From NCBI RefSeq assembly GCF_002086115.1, contig NZ_MVHJ01000022.1, positions 20,546 through 84,545 of the forward strand: 64,000 nucleotides of DNA, written 5' to 3'. A model generated the notes under the pieces. It was not told the origin of the DNA and did no database searches. It saw only the letters and a list, made by a program, of their open reading frames with translations. Source of the stretch: Mycolicibacterium bacteremicum. GTDB lineage: Bacteria > Actinomycetota > Actinomycetes > Mycobacteriales > Mycobacteriaceae. Position 1 is the first letter of the stretch. Each line of letters begins with the position of its first letter. The translations under genes were made by a program, and so were the position numbers. Of the stretch, positions 7,758 through 17,008 are shown in pieces.

Positions 7758-8660
7758 TCAGGCCCGCGGGTGGGCCTGATCGTGCACCGCGCGCAACCGG
7801 GCGACGGTGACGTGGGTGTAGAGCTGGGTCGTCGCCAGCGTCGAGTGGCCCAGCAGCTCCTGCACCACGCGCAGGTCCGCGCCGCCCTCCAGCAGGTGGG
7901 TCGCCGCGCTGTGCCGTAGTCCGTGCGGGCCGATGTCCGGCGCACCCTCGACAGCGGCCATCGTCTGGTGCACCACGGTGCGGGCCTGCCGCTGGTCGAG
8001 TCGGCCGCCGCGGGCTCCCAGCAGCAGCGCCGGACCAGAATGGGCGGTGACCACCGCGGGCCGACCATCGCGCAGCCAGGCCGCCAGCGCGTCCTCGGCG
8101 GGCTCGCCGTACGGGACGGTGCGCTCCTTGTTGCCCTTGCCCAGCACCCGCAGCAACCGGCGGGTCACGTCGACGTCGTCGATGTCCAGACCGCACAGCT
8201 CGCTGACCCGGATACCGGTGGCGTACAACAGCTCGACGATCACCCGGTCCCGCAGTGCCATCGGATCACCCTGCTGGGCACCCGAATTCAATGCGTCCAT
8301 GGCATCGAGTGCCTGTTCCCGACGCAGCACCGACGGCAGCACCCGGTGCGCCTTGGGTGTCTGCAACCGCACTGCGGGATCGGTGTCGAGCACACCGCGG
8401 TGCAGGGCCCAGGCGGTGAAGGTCTTGACGGCCGAGGTGCGCCGGGCCAGCGTGCTGCGTGCCGCGCCGGCGCCGGCCTGCGCGGCCAGCCAGGACCGCA
8501 GCCGGGGAAGGGTCAGCGATGCCAGGCCGCCGCCGGTGAACTCGAACAGTCCGCGCAGGTCGCTCAGGTAGGCGCGGCGGGTGTGCGCCGAGCGACCGCG
8601 CTGCAGTTCCAGGTACTCGTCGAACTCCCCCAGCAGGGCCTCGATGGACGGGTCGCTCAC
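7758..8660 (-). CDS. xerC: tyrosine recombinase XerC
   Basis: A 300-residue site-specific recombinase that with XerD resolves chromosome dimers at dif. N-terminal SAM-like DNA-binding domain (about 1-95) and catalytic domain with the full set of residues: Arg151 (GIRVSEL), Lys175 (GKGNKER), His246 and Arg249 (HGLRHSAATH), His272 (LLGHSTL) and the nucleophile Tyr281. The GTG at 8660 gives VSDPSIEALL and a length equal to mycobacterial XerC (about 298); upstream open sequence is arginine-rich and not conserved-looking. Position matches Rv2894c. Confidence 0.95.
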   Translation of the reverse strand: MSDPSIEALLGEFDEYLELQRGRSAHTRRAYLSDLRGLFEFTGGGLASLTLPRLRSWLAAQAGAGAARSTLARRTSAVKTFTAWALHRGVLDTDPAVRLQTPKAHRVLPSVLRREQALDAMDALNSGAQQGDPMALRDRVIVELLYATGIRVSELCGLDIDDVDVTRRLLRVLGKGNKERTVPYGEPAEDALAAWLRDGRPAVVTAHSGPALLLGARGGRLDQRQARTVVHQTMAAVEGAPDIGPHGLRHSAATHLLEGGADLRVVQELLGHSTLATTQLYTHVTVARLRAVHDQAHPRA

Positions 8661-8692
8661 GCCCCCTACCGTCGCAGATCCCCGCGCAGTGT

Positions 8693-9853
8693 CTAGCTGA
8701 CGCGCCGCAGCGTGTCCGGGGTGAGATCGGCCAGGCTGGGATAGCCGTCGATCGCCATGATCAGGTCGGCCTCGGCCAGCAAGGAGCGCAACACGTGCAC
8801 CACGCCATCGGTGCCGCCGAGCGCCAGCCCGTAGACATAGGGCCTGCCGACCCCGACCGCGCTGGCGCCCATTGCGAGCGCCTTGACGATGTCGGCGCCG
8901 CTGCGCACCCCCGAGTCGAACAGCACGGGCAGACCGTCGGCGGCGTGCACCACCTCGGGCAGGCAATCGATGGCCGGCAGCCCGCCGTTGGCCTGGCGTC
9001 CGCCGTGATTGGAGCAGTAGATGCCGTCCATGCCGACGTCGCGGGAGCGCCGGACGTCATCAGGGTGCTGGATGCCCTTGACGATGAGCGGCAGGTCGGT
9101 CTGTGACCGCAACCAGGTCAGGTCATCCCAGGTGACCGGCTGGCCGAAGGTGCTCACCCATGCCAGGATCGCCGCCTGGGGGTTCTCCTCCGGCGGCTGG
9201 GCCAGGCTCGCCCGGAAGACCGGGTCGCTGGTGTAGTTGGACAGGCATTTGCCGCGCAACTGCGGGAAGTTCGACGTGCTCAGATCCCGCGGCCGCCAGC
9301 CCGGGACCCACGTGTCGAGCGTGACGATGATCGCCTTGTAACCGGCCCGCTCGGCGCGCGACACCAGGCTGGCCGCCAGTTCGCGGTCCTTCGGGGTGTA
9401 CAGCTGGAAGAAGCCGGGGGTGTCGCCGAATTGGGCGGCCACGTCCTCCAGCGGATCGGCGGTCAGGGTCGAGACCGTCATCGGCACGCCGGTGCGCGCC
9501 GCGGCCCGGGCGACGGCGAGATCGCCGTGGCCGTCCTGGCTGCAGATACCGGTGACGCCGATGGGGGCCATGAACACCGGCGAGGGCAGGGTCAGGCCGA
9601 AGAGGTCGACCTTGAGGTCGCGCTCGGTGGCGCCGACGCCCATCCGCGGGATCAGACCCCACTTCTCGAACGCGCTGACGTTCACCCGCTGGGTGCGCTC
9701 GTCGCCCGCACCACCGGCGACATAGGACCACACCGACGTCGACAGCGCGGATTGCGCGCGTTCCTCGAGTTCGGCGAATGCCATCGGGAACGACGGCACC
9801 ACCCCCGCGAGTCCTTGTAGGTAGATCTCCAGCTGGTAGTCGCCGTATGCCAT
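8693..9853 (-). CDS. FMN-dependent alpha-hydroxy acid oxidase, lactate 2-monooxygenase-like
   Basis: A 386-residue TIM-barrel flavoenzyme closely resembling the M. smegmatis lactate 2-monooxygenase, which converts L-lactate to acetate, CO2 and water. Shared features are the N-terminal GDYQLEIYLQGLAGV, SYVAGGAGDERTQRVN, GWRPRDL, and YCSNHGGRQANGGLPA with catalytic His283 and substrate Arg286; Lys259 binds FMN. The ATG at 9853 aligns with the family start; open sequence further upstream overlaps viuB and is not family-like. It lies 5 bp after viuB, so both are probably co-transcribed. A related 2-hydroxy acid could be the true substrate. Confidence 0.85.
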   Translation of the reverse strand: MAYGDYQLEIYLQGLAGVVPSFPMAFAELEERAQSALSTSVWSYVAGGAGDERTQRVNVSAFEKWGLIPRMGVGATERDLKVDLFGLTLPSPVFMAPIGVTGICSQDGHGDLAVARAAARTGVPMTVSTLTADPLEDVAAQFGDTPGFFQLYTPKDRELAASLVSRAERAGYKAIIVTLDTWVPGWRPRDLSTSNFPQLRGKCLSNYTSDPVFRASLAQPPEENPQAAILAWVSTFGQPVTWDDLTWLRSQTDLPLIVKGIQHPDDVRRSRDVGMDGIYCSNHGGRQANGGLPAIDCLPEVVHAADGLPVLFDSGVRSGADIVKALAMGASAVGVGRPYVYGLALGGTDGVVHVLRSLLAEADLIMAIDGYPSLADLTPDTLRRVS

Positions 9854-9858
9854 GGGGC

Positions 9859-10710
9859 TCAGTCTGGCTGGCCCGCCTCGGCCTTGGCCAGTTCGGACTT
9901 CCACTGGCGGAACGTCTCCTCGGTGCGACCGCGGCGCCAGTACCCCGAGATGGACGCCCACTTCGCGTCGACGCCGCGCTCCTTGCGCAGGTAGGGACGT
10001 AGATTGTGCATGACCGCCTGGGCCTCGCCGTGCACGAACACCTGAACCTGACCGGGCAGCCAGTGCGCTTCTTTCACCGCCGCGATGAGTGGCGCGTTGT
10101 CACCCGCCTGGTTCTCGCTGACCAGGTCGGCACGCCCGCCGCGGTAGATCCAGTGCACCTCGACACCCTCGGGGGCGCTGATGGCCACCTCGTCGTCCGG
10201 GCCGGCCACCTCGATGAACGCCTTCCCGATCGCGTTGGGCGGCAACGCTTCCAGAGCCGCACTGATGGCCGGCAGCCCCGCCTCGTCACCGGCGAGCAGA
10301 TGCCAGTCCGCGGCCGGGTCCGGCGCGTACGCGCCGCCGGGACCCATGAGATAGACGGGTTGCCCGGGCTCGGCGGCCGCGGCCCATGGGCCGGCGACAC
10401 CCTGTTCGCCGTGCACCACGAAGTCGATGGCGATCTGGCGCTTGGCGTCATCGATGCTGCGCACGGTGTAGGTGCGCACGGTCGGACGCTTGGATTCGGG
10501 TAGCTCGTCGAAGCTGTCGAGGGTGAGCGGATGGGGCAGCGCGACGACGTCGACATCGGCCGGGACGATCGCGATCTTGACGTAGGAGTCGGTGAATCCA
10601 CCCGGCTTGAAGGTGTCGAAGCCGACACCGCCGAGAACCAACCGGATCATATGCGGTGTCAACTGATGCTTGCTGATCACCTCGAAAGTGTGAATGGGAC
10701 GTCCCGCCAT
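9859..10710 (-). CDS. viuB: siderophore-interacting FAD-binding reductase
   Basis: A 283-residue SIP-family protein, counterpart of Rv2895c (ViuB). The N-terminal FAD-binding domain has the family motif RTYT (residues 79-82), and the C-terminal SIP domain includes LAGDEAGLPAISAALE and the closing SGYWRRGRTEE. Such enzymes reduce ferric siderophores to release ferrous iron in the cytosol. ATG at 10710 is supported by GAGGT 7 nt upstream. Divergent from an alpha/beta hydrolase gene across 112 bp; no IdeR box was recognised there. Followed within 5 bp by the lactate-monooxygenase-like gene. Confidence 0.88.
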   Translation of the reverse strand: MAGRPIHTFEVISKHQLTPHMIRLVLGGVGFDTFKPGGFTDSYVKIAIVPADVDVVALPHPLTLDSFDELPESKRPTVRTYTVRSIDDAKRQIAIDFVVHGEQGVAGPWAAAAEPGQPVYLMGPGGAYAPDPAADWHLLAGDEAGLPAISAALEALPPNAIGKAFIEVAGPDDEVAISAPEGVEVHWIYRGGRADLVSENQAGDNAPLIAAVKEAHWLPGQVQVFVHGEAQAVMHNLRPYLRKERGVDAKWASISGYWRRGRTEETFRQWKSELAKAEAGQPD

Positions 10711-10822
10711 AGCGCTACCTCGCAATATCGTCAGCTGATCTCGCCACCACTGTACGAGCATCCGGTGCCGGCGGGTCGGCTACCGAAACCCGGCGGACAC
10801 AACCGCGAGGTATGACGGAGGT

Positions 10823-11758
10823 ATGAGTGCGCCCGTCCCGCTGTCCATTCCGCGAGGTCCGTTCGACCTTGCGGGCCACGTGTATCTGCCCGACCGTTTC
10901 GATGCGGCACAGGCTCATCCGGCCGTGGTGCTTTCGACTCCCGGTAGCAGCGTGAAAGAGCAGATCGGGGCGAACTACGCCTCCCGGTTGGCCGCGCGCG
11001 GTTTGGTGGCGCTGGTCTTCGACCCCGGGCATCAGGGGCAGAGCGGTGGCGAGCCGCGCGATCTGGAGGATCCCTACCGCCGCGGGGAGGACATCTCCTA
11101 TGCCATCGATGCACTCGATACCTTCGCCGGTGTGGATCCCGACCGGATCGGCGTGCTCGGCATCTGCGCCGGCGGCGGGTACGCCGTCCACACCGCGCGC
11201 ACCGATCATCGGATCCGCGCCGTCGGCACGGTCGTCGCCGGCAACATGGGCGACTCGTGGCGGTCGGCGGCGTTCGCCCCGGACGGTCCGGCCGCCGCAC
11301 TGGACGCGCTGGCGATCGAACGTACTCGCGAGGTGCGCGACGGCGAATTGTCTCGGCTCCATTGGCTTCCCGACACACTGGAGGACGCGGCGGCGGCCGG
11401 CATCTCCGATATCGACAATGTCCAGGCCATCACCTACTACCGGACCGCGCGCGGGCGTAGCGTGCACTCGACCAACCGGCGGTTGTCGCGCAGCGATCCG
11501 CTGCTCATCGGTTACGACGCCTTCCACCTGGTCGACCAACTCCTCACCCAGCCGCTGCAGGTCGTCGTCGCCGGGCGCAGGGGCGTCACCGGTTCCTACG
11601 AAGCCGGCATGCGGTTGTGGGAGATGGCGCCCAATCCGGTCGATCTGCTGGTGGTGGAGGGCGCCGGCCACTACGAGATGTACGACGTGCCAGAGTACGT
11701 CGACCAGGCTGTGGACCGACTCGCGAGCTTCTATCATGAGCACCTGCCGCCCAGATAG
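10823..11758 (+). CDS. alpha/beta hydrolase, dienelactone-hydrolase-like
   Basis: A 311-residue cytosolic alpha/beta hydrolase. The nucleophile elbow is GICAGG with Cys115 in place of serine, as in dienelactone hydrolases; the late His is in GAGHYEMY near residue 284. PGSSVKEQIGANYASRLAARGL and FDPGHQGQSGG resemble YcjY-type hydrolases. ATG at 10823 follows GGAGGT. Divergent from viuB and convergent with dprA. Substrate is not predictable. Confidence 0.75.
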   Translation: MSAPVPLSIPRGPFDLAGHVYLPDRFDAAQAHPAVVLSTPGSSVKEQIGANYASRLAARGLVALVFDPGHQGQSGGEPRDLEDPYRRGEDISYAIDALDTFAGVDPDRIGVLGICAGGGYAVHTARTDHRIRAVGTVVAGNMGDSWRSAAFAPDGPAAALDALAIERTREVRDGELSRLHWLPDTLEDAAAAGISDIDNVQAITYYRTARGRSVHSTNRRLSRSDPLLIGYDAFHLVDQLLTQPLQVVVAGRRGVTGSYEAGMRLWEMAPNPVDLLVVEGAGHYEMYDVPEYVDQAVDRLASFYHEHLPPR

Positions 11759-11787
11759 CTTGGCAATGCGCTGATGTGGAGTCCTGG

Positions 11788-12912
11788 TCAGCATCGTGCC
11801 AGCCGCCACCGACCGTCGCGGCGTTCCACCCACCCCGCGATCTCCAACAGCGCCAGCGGCCCGAGTACCTGTTCGGCGGGTATCCCGGCATCGACGGCGA
11901 TCTGCTCCACACTGCGCAGCCCCCGCGCCGGCAGCGCCTCGTAGACCACCAGTTCCTCGCGCGACAGGCCGTCCAACGGCATCTGCGGATGCTCCGGGTC
12001 CTCGGCGAATTCGCCCATTCTGCCGACGATCTCGATGATTTCCTCGGCACGGGTCACCAAGGTTGCCTTCTTCTTGAGCAGCGCGTGGCAGCCCGCCGAG
12101 GCCGCGGAGGTGACCGGTCCGGGCACGGCGAGCACCACCCGGCCCATCGATTCCGCCCACGCTGCGGTGTTGGCGGCCCCGCTGCGCAACCCGGCCTCCA
12201 CCACCACGGTCGCCCCGCCCAGCGCGGCGACCAGACGGTTGCGGGTCAGGAACCGGTACCGGGTCGGCCGCTCCCCCGGCGGATACTCGGTGAGCAGCAG
12301 ACCACTACCGGACACCCGGTGCAGCAGGGACGAGTGTCCGGCCGGGTACGGGACGTCGATACCGCAGGCGAGAACGGCGGCGGTGACACCGTCGACACCC
12401 AGCACCGACCGATGCGCAGCGCCGTCGATGCCGTACGCACCGCCGGAGACCACCGCCACATCGCGCTCGGCCAGCCCGGCCGCAAGGTCGGCGGCCACGT
12501 GTTCGCCGTACGCGGTGCACGCCCGGGTCCCGACGATCGCCGCCGACCGTCGGGCCACCTCGTCGAGGCGGGCCGGACCGACGGCCCACAGCACCAGCGG
12601 CACGCGACCCGATGCCCGGCCGGCGACATCCGCCGAGTCGAACGCACTGAACGCCAGATGGGGCCACTCGGCATCCGCCGCGGTGATCAGTCGGCCGCCG
12701 CGTCGATCGAGGATCTCCAGATCCGCTGCGGCGCGGTCGATGTCACGGCGAGCCGATACCGCATCGCGCAGATCGTCGGATTCCGCGCCGGCTTGGATCC
12801 GCTGCGCCGCCTCGACCGGGCCGTGTTCGGCGACCAGCGCCGCAAGGTCGGCATTGGGCGGTTCGGCCACCCGCGACAGATATGCCCACGCCCGACGCAC
12901 CTCATCGGTCAT
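11788..12912 (-). CDS. dprA: DNA processing protein DprA
   Basis: A 374-residue DprA/Smf protein, a RecA loader in natural transformation. The Rossmann core shows IVGTRACTAYGEHVA, SGGAYGIDGAAHRSVL and TEYPPGERPTRYRFLTRNR; a C-terminal winged helix (about 300-374) follows. The ATG at 12912 overlaps the comM stop in ATGA, so the two are translationally coupled. Position matches Rv2896c. Mycobacteria are not known to be naturally competent, so its cellular role is open. Confidence 0.93.
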   Translation of the reverse strand: MTDEVRRAWAYLSRVAEPPNADLAALVAEHGPVEAAQRIQAGAESDDLRDAVSARRDIDRAAADLEILDRRGGRLITAADAEWPHLAFSAFDSADVAGRASGRVPLVLWAVGPARLDEVARRSAAIVGTRACTAYGEHVAADLAAGLAERDVAVVSGGAYGIDGAAHRSVLGVDGVTAAVLACGIDVPYPAGHSSLLHRVSGSGLLLTEYPPGERPTRYRFLTRNRLVAALGGATVVVEAGLRSGAANTAAWAESMGRVVLAVPGPVTSAASAGCHALLKKKATLVTRAEEIIEIVGRMGEFAEDPEHPQMPLDGLSREELVVYEALPARGLRSVEQIAVDAGIPAEQVLGPLALLEIAGWVERRDGRWRLARC

Positions 12913-14420
12913 CGCGCACCGCCCTGGCGGAAGCTGAGCGCCGTGGCGACATGGTCGGCGGTCGGCGAGTCGGCCCCCGCCAGATCCGCGATCGACCACG
13001 CGATCCGCAGGGTGCGATCGGCGCCACGCAGGTTGATGCTGCCCCGGTCGATCGCCATCCGGAGCACCCGCATGGTCGCATCGCCGGGGCGGAAGGTGGT
13101 GCGCAGGGCGGGGCCGGGCACCTCGGCGTTGGTCCGTACCCCCAACCGTTGCCACCTGGCCGCGGCCGCCTCGCGGGCGGCAGCGACCCTGGCGCGAACG
13201 ACGTCGGTGGGTTCACCGGCCTCGTGCGTGAACGCGCCCGAGCGGATCGGGTGCATCTCGACCTTGAGGTCGACCCGGTCCATCAGCGGACCCGACAACT
13301 TGCTCTGGTATCGCCGCTTGGCTCCGGCGTTGCACAGACAATCCGCGGGATTCATGGGTGCGCACGGGCACGGATTCGCCGCCATCACCAGCTGGAAGCG
13401 AGCCGGGTAGCGCGCCACCCCGTCCCGGCGGGCCAACCGGATCTCGCCGTCCTCCAAGGGTGTTCGCAACGCCTCCAGCACGCTGGTACCGATCTCGGCG
13501 CATTCGTCGAGGAAGAGCACCCCCCGATGCGCCCGGCTGACCGCGCCCGGGCGCGCCATCCCCGAACCCCCGCCGACCATCGCGGCCACCGTGGACGAGT
13601 GATGCGGGGCGATGAAGGTCGGCCGGGTGATCAGTGGGGTATCGGCCAGCAGCGTGCCCGCGATCGAATGGATGGCGGTGACCTCGATGGCCTCTTCCTC
13701 GGTCAGAGCGGGCAGCAGCCCCGGCAGGCGTTGCGCGAGCATCGTTTTGCCGATCCCCGGCGGTCCGGTCAGCAGCAGGTGGTGCGCGCCTGCCGCGGCG
13801 ATCTCGACCGCGACGCGCGCTTCGGTCTGCCCGATGACATCGACAAGGTCCAGGCACGGCGGAATCGCGCCGGCTCCCGCGTCGGCGATCCGGGGAGTCA
13901 GCCGGCCGGTGCCCTTCAACCAGGCCTGTAGCTGTGTGAGCGTTTGTACGCCCCACACCTCGATACCGTCGACCAGGCTGGCCTCGGCCAGGTTCGCCAA
14001 CGGCACCACCACCGCGGGCCACCCGTCGCGTTTGGCGGTCAGCACCGCAGGCAGCACCCCGTTGACGGGCCGCACCCGGCCGTCGAGCGCCAACTCCCCC
14101 AGCAACACCGAGTTCTCCAGCCGCGGCCACGGATCCTTCAACTGCGCCGCGAGCACCGTCGAAGCCAACGCGAGGTCATACATCGACCCGCCCTTGGGCA
14201 GCGTCGCCGGTGACAGCGCCAGCGTCAGCCTGGTATCCGGCCAGCTGTTCCCGCAGTTGGTGATCGCCGCCCGCACCCGATCGCGGGACTCCTGCAGGGC
14301 GGTGTCGGGTAACCCAACCAGATGCACACCCGGTAGGCCGCCACTGATGTGCGCCTCGATCTCGACCGTGACCCCGTCCAGCCCGCGGATGGCCACCGCG
14401 AACGCCCGACCGAGCGCCAT
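12909..14420 (-). CDS. comM: ComM-family AAA+ ATPase (YifB, magnesium chelatase-like)
   Basis: A 503-residue protein with an N-terminal ChlI-like/Lon-like domain (1-170), an AAA+ core with Walker A GPPGIGKT (219-226) and Walker B VLFLDE (301-306), a cysteine cluster NPCPCAP...DCLCN typical of ComM, and a C-terminal magnesium-chelatase domain. ComM is a hexameric helicase that promotes branch migration during DNA uptake. ATG at 14420 overlaps the yraN stop by one base (TGATG). Same length and place as Rv2897c. Operon yraN-comM-dprA. Confidence 0.93.
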   Translation of the reverse strand: MALGRAFAVAIRGLDGVTVEIEAHISGGLPGVHLVGLPDTALQESRDRVRAAITNCGNSWPDTRLTLALSPATLPKGGSMYDLALASTVLAAQLKDPWPRLENSVLLGELALDGRVRPVNGVLPAVLTAKRDGWPAVVVPLANLAEASLVDGIEVWGVQTLTQLQAWLKGTGRLTPRIADAGAGAIPPCLDLVDVIGQTEARVAVEIAAAGAHHLLLTGPPGIGKTMLAQRLPGLLPALTEEEAIEVTAIHSIAGTLLADTPLITRPTFIAPHHSSTVAAMVGGGSGMARPGAVSRAHRGVLFLDECAEIGTSVLEALRTPLEDGEIRLARRDGVARYPARFQLVMAANPCPCAPMNPADCLCNAGAKRRYQSKLSGPLMDRVDLKVEMHPIRSGAFTHEAGEPTDVVRARVAAAREAAAARWQRLGVRTNAEVPGPALRTTFRPGDATMRVLRMAIDRGSINLRGADRTLRIAWSIADLAGADSPTADHVATALSFRQGGAR

Positions 14421-14794
14421 CAGCCGACCGCCTCGAGATGGCTGAGTTCGGGTTCCCGGGTGCGACCGAACCGGACCCCGATGACATCGAGACGCGTCCC
14501 CGCGTAGTGCCCTGGATGAGCCGCCAGCCACAACCCCACCAGCCGTCGGAGCCGACGTAGCTTGTCCGGGGTGACGGCGTAGGCGACACCACCGAACCGG
14601 TCCGTCGTACGCGCCTTCACCTCGACGAACACCACGATCCGCCCGATCGGGTCGAAGGCGATCACATCCAGTTCACCGAACCGGCACCGCCAATTACGTT
14701 CCAGCACGGTCAAACCGCGCGAGGTCAGGTGATCGACCGCGAGCTGTTCACCCAAGGCACCGATCTCGGCGCGAGTCCAGATTTCCATGGACAC
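14420..14794 (-). CDS. YraN family UPF0102 nuclease-like protein
   Basis: A 124-residue protein of the YraN family, counterpart of Rv2898c. The restriction-endonuclease-like core is visible: Glu41 and Asp43 in RFGELDVIAFD and Glu58-Lys60 in FVEVKAR, the D-ExK arrangement. It is thought to take part in DNA metabolism with ComM and DprA. GTG at 14794 or ATG at 14788 (both in frame) may start it. First gene of the three-gene DNA-uptake-like operon. Confidence 0.88.
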   Translation of the reverse strand: MSMEIWTRAEIGALGEQLAVDHLTSRGLTVLERNWRCRFGELDVIAFDPIGRIVVFVEVKARTTDRFGGVAYAVTPDKLRRLRRLVGLWLAAHPGHYAGTRLDVIGVRFGRTREPELSHLEAVG

Positions 14795-14893
14795 ACCGTC
14801 ACCCCGGGCTCCGACAAACCCCCGGGCAGCGACGCCGAGGAACCCCGGTTATCCCCAGTCACCGGTTCATCCACACCGAGCGCGCGGACACCG

Positions 14894-15391
14894 TCAGCCC
14901 AGCGCGTCGCTGTCGGTGGCCACCACCTTCTCCACCTCGGCACGCACCCGCTCCAACTCGACACGCTCGGCATCGGTGTACTCACGCGCGGTGTCGTCGA
15001 GCACGCAGACGGTGCCCACCACCCGACCGGCGCCGTCATGCACCGCCACCCCGAGGTAGTTGTGCAGACCGAACTCCGTCTCGTCCTCATTGCCGGCGAA
15101 GGTCTCGTCGACTCTCGAATCCTGAACGTAGAGAACCTCATCGGTGTCCACGACGCGCTCGCAGTACAGCGGAATCCGGCCGGTGTCCGCACCGGCCTTC
15201 TGGCCGGCGGCGCCCACGGTGTAGTGCTTGGTCGCCTCACCGGCGGTGGCGGCAACCACCATGGAATCGGGATCCGACCGCATCACCAACACGGACTTGA
15301 CACCGAGCCGGGCAGCAAGCTCCTCGAGCTGCGGGGCGATCCCCGACAGTGCCGGCGTGGAATCGGTCTGGAACGGATCAGCGGGGGTCAT
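14894..15391 (-). CDS. GAF domain protein
   Basis: A 165-residue protein made almost entirely of one GAF domain. Recognisable features are VLYVQDSRVDETFAGN and NYLGVAVHDGAGRVVGTVCVLDD, as in stand-alone GAF sensors that bind small ligands or sense redox state. No output domain is attached. ATG at 15391 was chosen because the upstream extension lacks GAF character. Ligand and partner are unknown. Confidence 0.75.
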   Translation of the reverse strand: MTPADPFQTDSTPALSGIAPQLEELAARLGVKSVLVMRSDPDSMVVAATAGEATKHYTVGAAGQKAGADTGRIPLYCERVVDTDEVLYVQDSRVDETFAGNEDETEFGLHNYLGVAVHDGAGRVVGTVCVLDDTAREYTDAERVELERVRAEVEKVVATDSDALG

Positions 15392-15436
15392 AGCCGCGAT
15401 TATGGTCACGCCACTCGGGCCGCACAACCGTTGCAC

Positions 15437-16231
15437 TCACATCCGCGAATATCTCGTCAGCGCAATGCTGTACAACCCGTACGCGGCAAAACCCACCGCC
15501 GCGGCCAGTAGGGTCGCCTGGCCGTATTGCGTCTGCCCGAGCGCCCGCACGGCGGCATCCAGACCTGTTGCCCGGGCCGGATCCTGCAGGAACGATGCCG
15601 CGATCACCGAGACCCCGGCTGCGAACAGCACGATGCCCTCCGCCACATGGCCGACCAGTCCCAGCACGGTCATCACCTGCCCACCCGGCATCGTCAGGTC
15701 ACCCAAGAACTTGCGCGAAGCACCCTTGTAGACGAAGTAGCCGCCGAACACCGCGACCGCCACACCGATGGCAACGAGCACGGCTTTCCCGCTGCCGGTC
15801 TGCATCAGCCGGGCGCTCAGCCCCGCCGCCCGCTCACCGCCGTACCGGCCCACCCCGATCGCGAACTGCACCGCAGCACCGGCCAGGGCCAGATACGCGA
15901 TGGCAAGTCCGAGTGCCTTGAGTCGATTGAGCAGCGGCGTATCCCGCATATGCGCATGAGCACTTTCGCCCGGGTGCAGACCGAGCACCACCTCGGCCAG
16001 CCGCCACATCGCCAGCGCGAACAGACCGAATGCCACCACCCACAACGACACCGAACCACCGCGCTGCCCGGCGAGTATCGCCAACGCTCCCGTCTGGTCG
16101 GCCTCGCCCCGGAAACCGAACGCGATACGCGCGATGATGTAGGCGATCAGGAGATGCAGGATTCCACTCACGGGGTATCCGATACGTGCAATCGTCTCGG
16201 CAGTACGGCTTTCGGTGGCCCTGTTCACCAC
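15437..16231 (-). CDS. DUF1206 integral membrane protein
   Basis: About 264 residues with six hydrophobic segments arranged as three repeats of the DUF1206 unit (segment pairs ending in LLIAYIIARIAFG, VYKGASRKFLGDL and AAVGFAAYGLYSIALTRY). Function is unknown. The start is uncertain: GTG at 16231 (or 16228) follows AAGGG and aligns with the beginning of the paralogue at 17009; the frame stays open to an ATG at 16366 with an arginine-rich, unlikely extension. A clear paralogue on the opposite strand lies 0.8 kb away. Confidence 0.7.
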   Translation of the reverse strand: MVNRATESRTAETIARIGYPVSGILHLLIAYIIARIAFGFRGEADQTGALAILAGQRGGSVSLWVVAFGLFALAMWRLAEVVLGLHPGESAHAHMRDTPLLNRLKALGLAIAYLALAGAAVQFAIGVGRYGGERAAGLSARLMQTGSGKAVLVAIGVAVAVFGGYFVYKGASRKFLGDLTMPGGQVMTVLGLVGHVAEGIVLFAAGVSVIAASFLQDPARATGLDAAVRALGQTQYGQATLLAAAVGFAAYGLYSIALTRYSRM

Positions 16232-16378
16232 ACCCTTGAATGTCCGCCACCCGCGGGCGGATCGAACAGCGAGCACGCCGACGCGCCTCCATGGTGTCGA
16301 AAGAACTTTAAGAGCAACGGCCCCGGGCCACCGTATCGTCAGACAAGCCGCGGCTCGATCCGACATCCTGGCACCCAG

Positions 16379-16858
16379 CTAGACCGGGATCCGGCGCTCC
16401 CGATCCGAGGTCGGCCAGACATAGGGCAGGTCGTCGGGGACCCCGGGAAACAGCGGACCGTAATGCGGCGGATCCTTGCGCAGCAACGCCGATCGATGAC
16501 TGCGGTGGAACAGTTCGTCACCCAGCCACGGCGGCAGCTCGCCGACGGCGCGCAACTCCGCCTGCGTACGCGCCGCTCCGATACCCGTCGCCTGCGTCAG
16601 ATCCGCCACCATCGTCGCCGCGCAGGTGTCCCCGTGCCCCCGTTCGGACCAGGCCGCGCAGATGTCGAGCCCGTAGCGCACCACCGCCTCCTCGTAGCCG
16701 GCCCACATCGCGGCGGCGGGATGGCGGCGCCAGCCGTAACCGGGCACCGTCAACGCCCGCAGCACCTGGATGGTCTCCACACGCTGCTTGCCGAGCCGCT
16801 TCGCGTCGAGCACCAGCGCGCTCTCGGCGAACGACTCGTACGGCAGGAACGTCTGCAT
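16379..16858 (-). CDS. conserved hypothetical protein (MSMEG_6728 type)
   Basis: A 159-residue cytosolic protein starting MQTFLPYESFAESALVLD followed by AKRLGKQRVETIQVLRAL and GYGWRRHPAAAMWAGYEEA. I recognise this as the family annotated in mycobacteria as MSMEG_6728-type hypothetical; a link to pyrimidine-dimer glycosylase-like proteins has been used as an annotation but no catalytic residues can be assigned here. It sits between two DUF1206 genes and is divergent from the second. Confidence 0.65.
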   Translation of the reverse strand: MQTFLPYESFAESALVLDAKRLGKQRVETIQVLRALTVPGYGWRRHPAAAMWAGYEEAVVRYGLDICAAWSERGHGDTCAATMVADLTQATGIGAARTQAELRAVGELPPWLGDELFHRSHRSALLRKDPPHYGPLFPGVPDDLPYVWPTSDRERRIPV

Positions 16859-17008
16859 CAGGGGCGACTACCCCGGACGGCTGGGCGTCACACGCCGATG
16901 CCGCCCGCCCACGACGGCCCAGGCCCGAAGTCAGTCGGATCGGTTTCGCTCGCGTCAAAAAGGGGGTACCCGGGCCCATCGAATGCCGGCGGCCACGGGG
17001 AGAATGAC

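Noticed and set aside
14850..14880. TTATCCCCAGT and TTCATCCAC considered as DnaA boxes near yraN.
   Set aside because: Imperfect and isolated; no dnaA, dnaN or A+T-rich origin region nearby.
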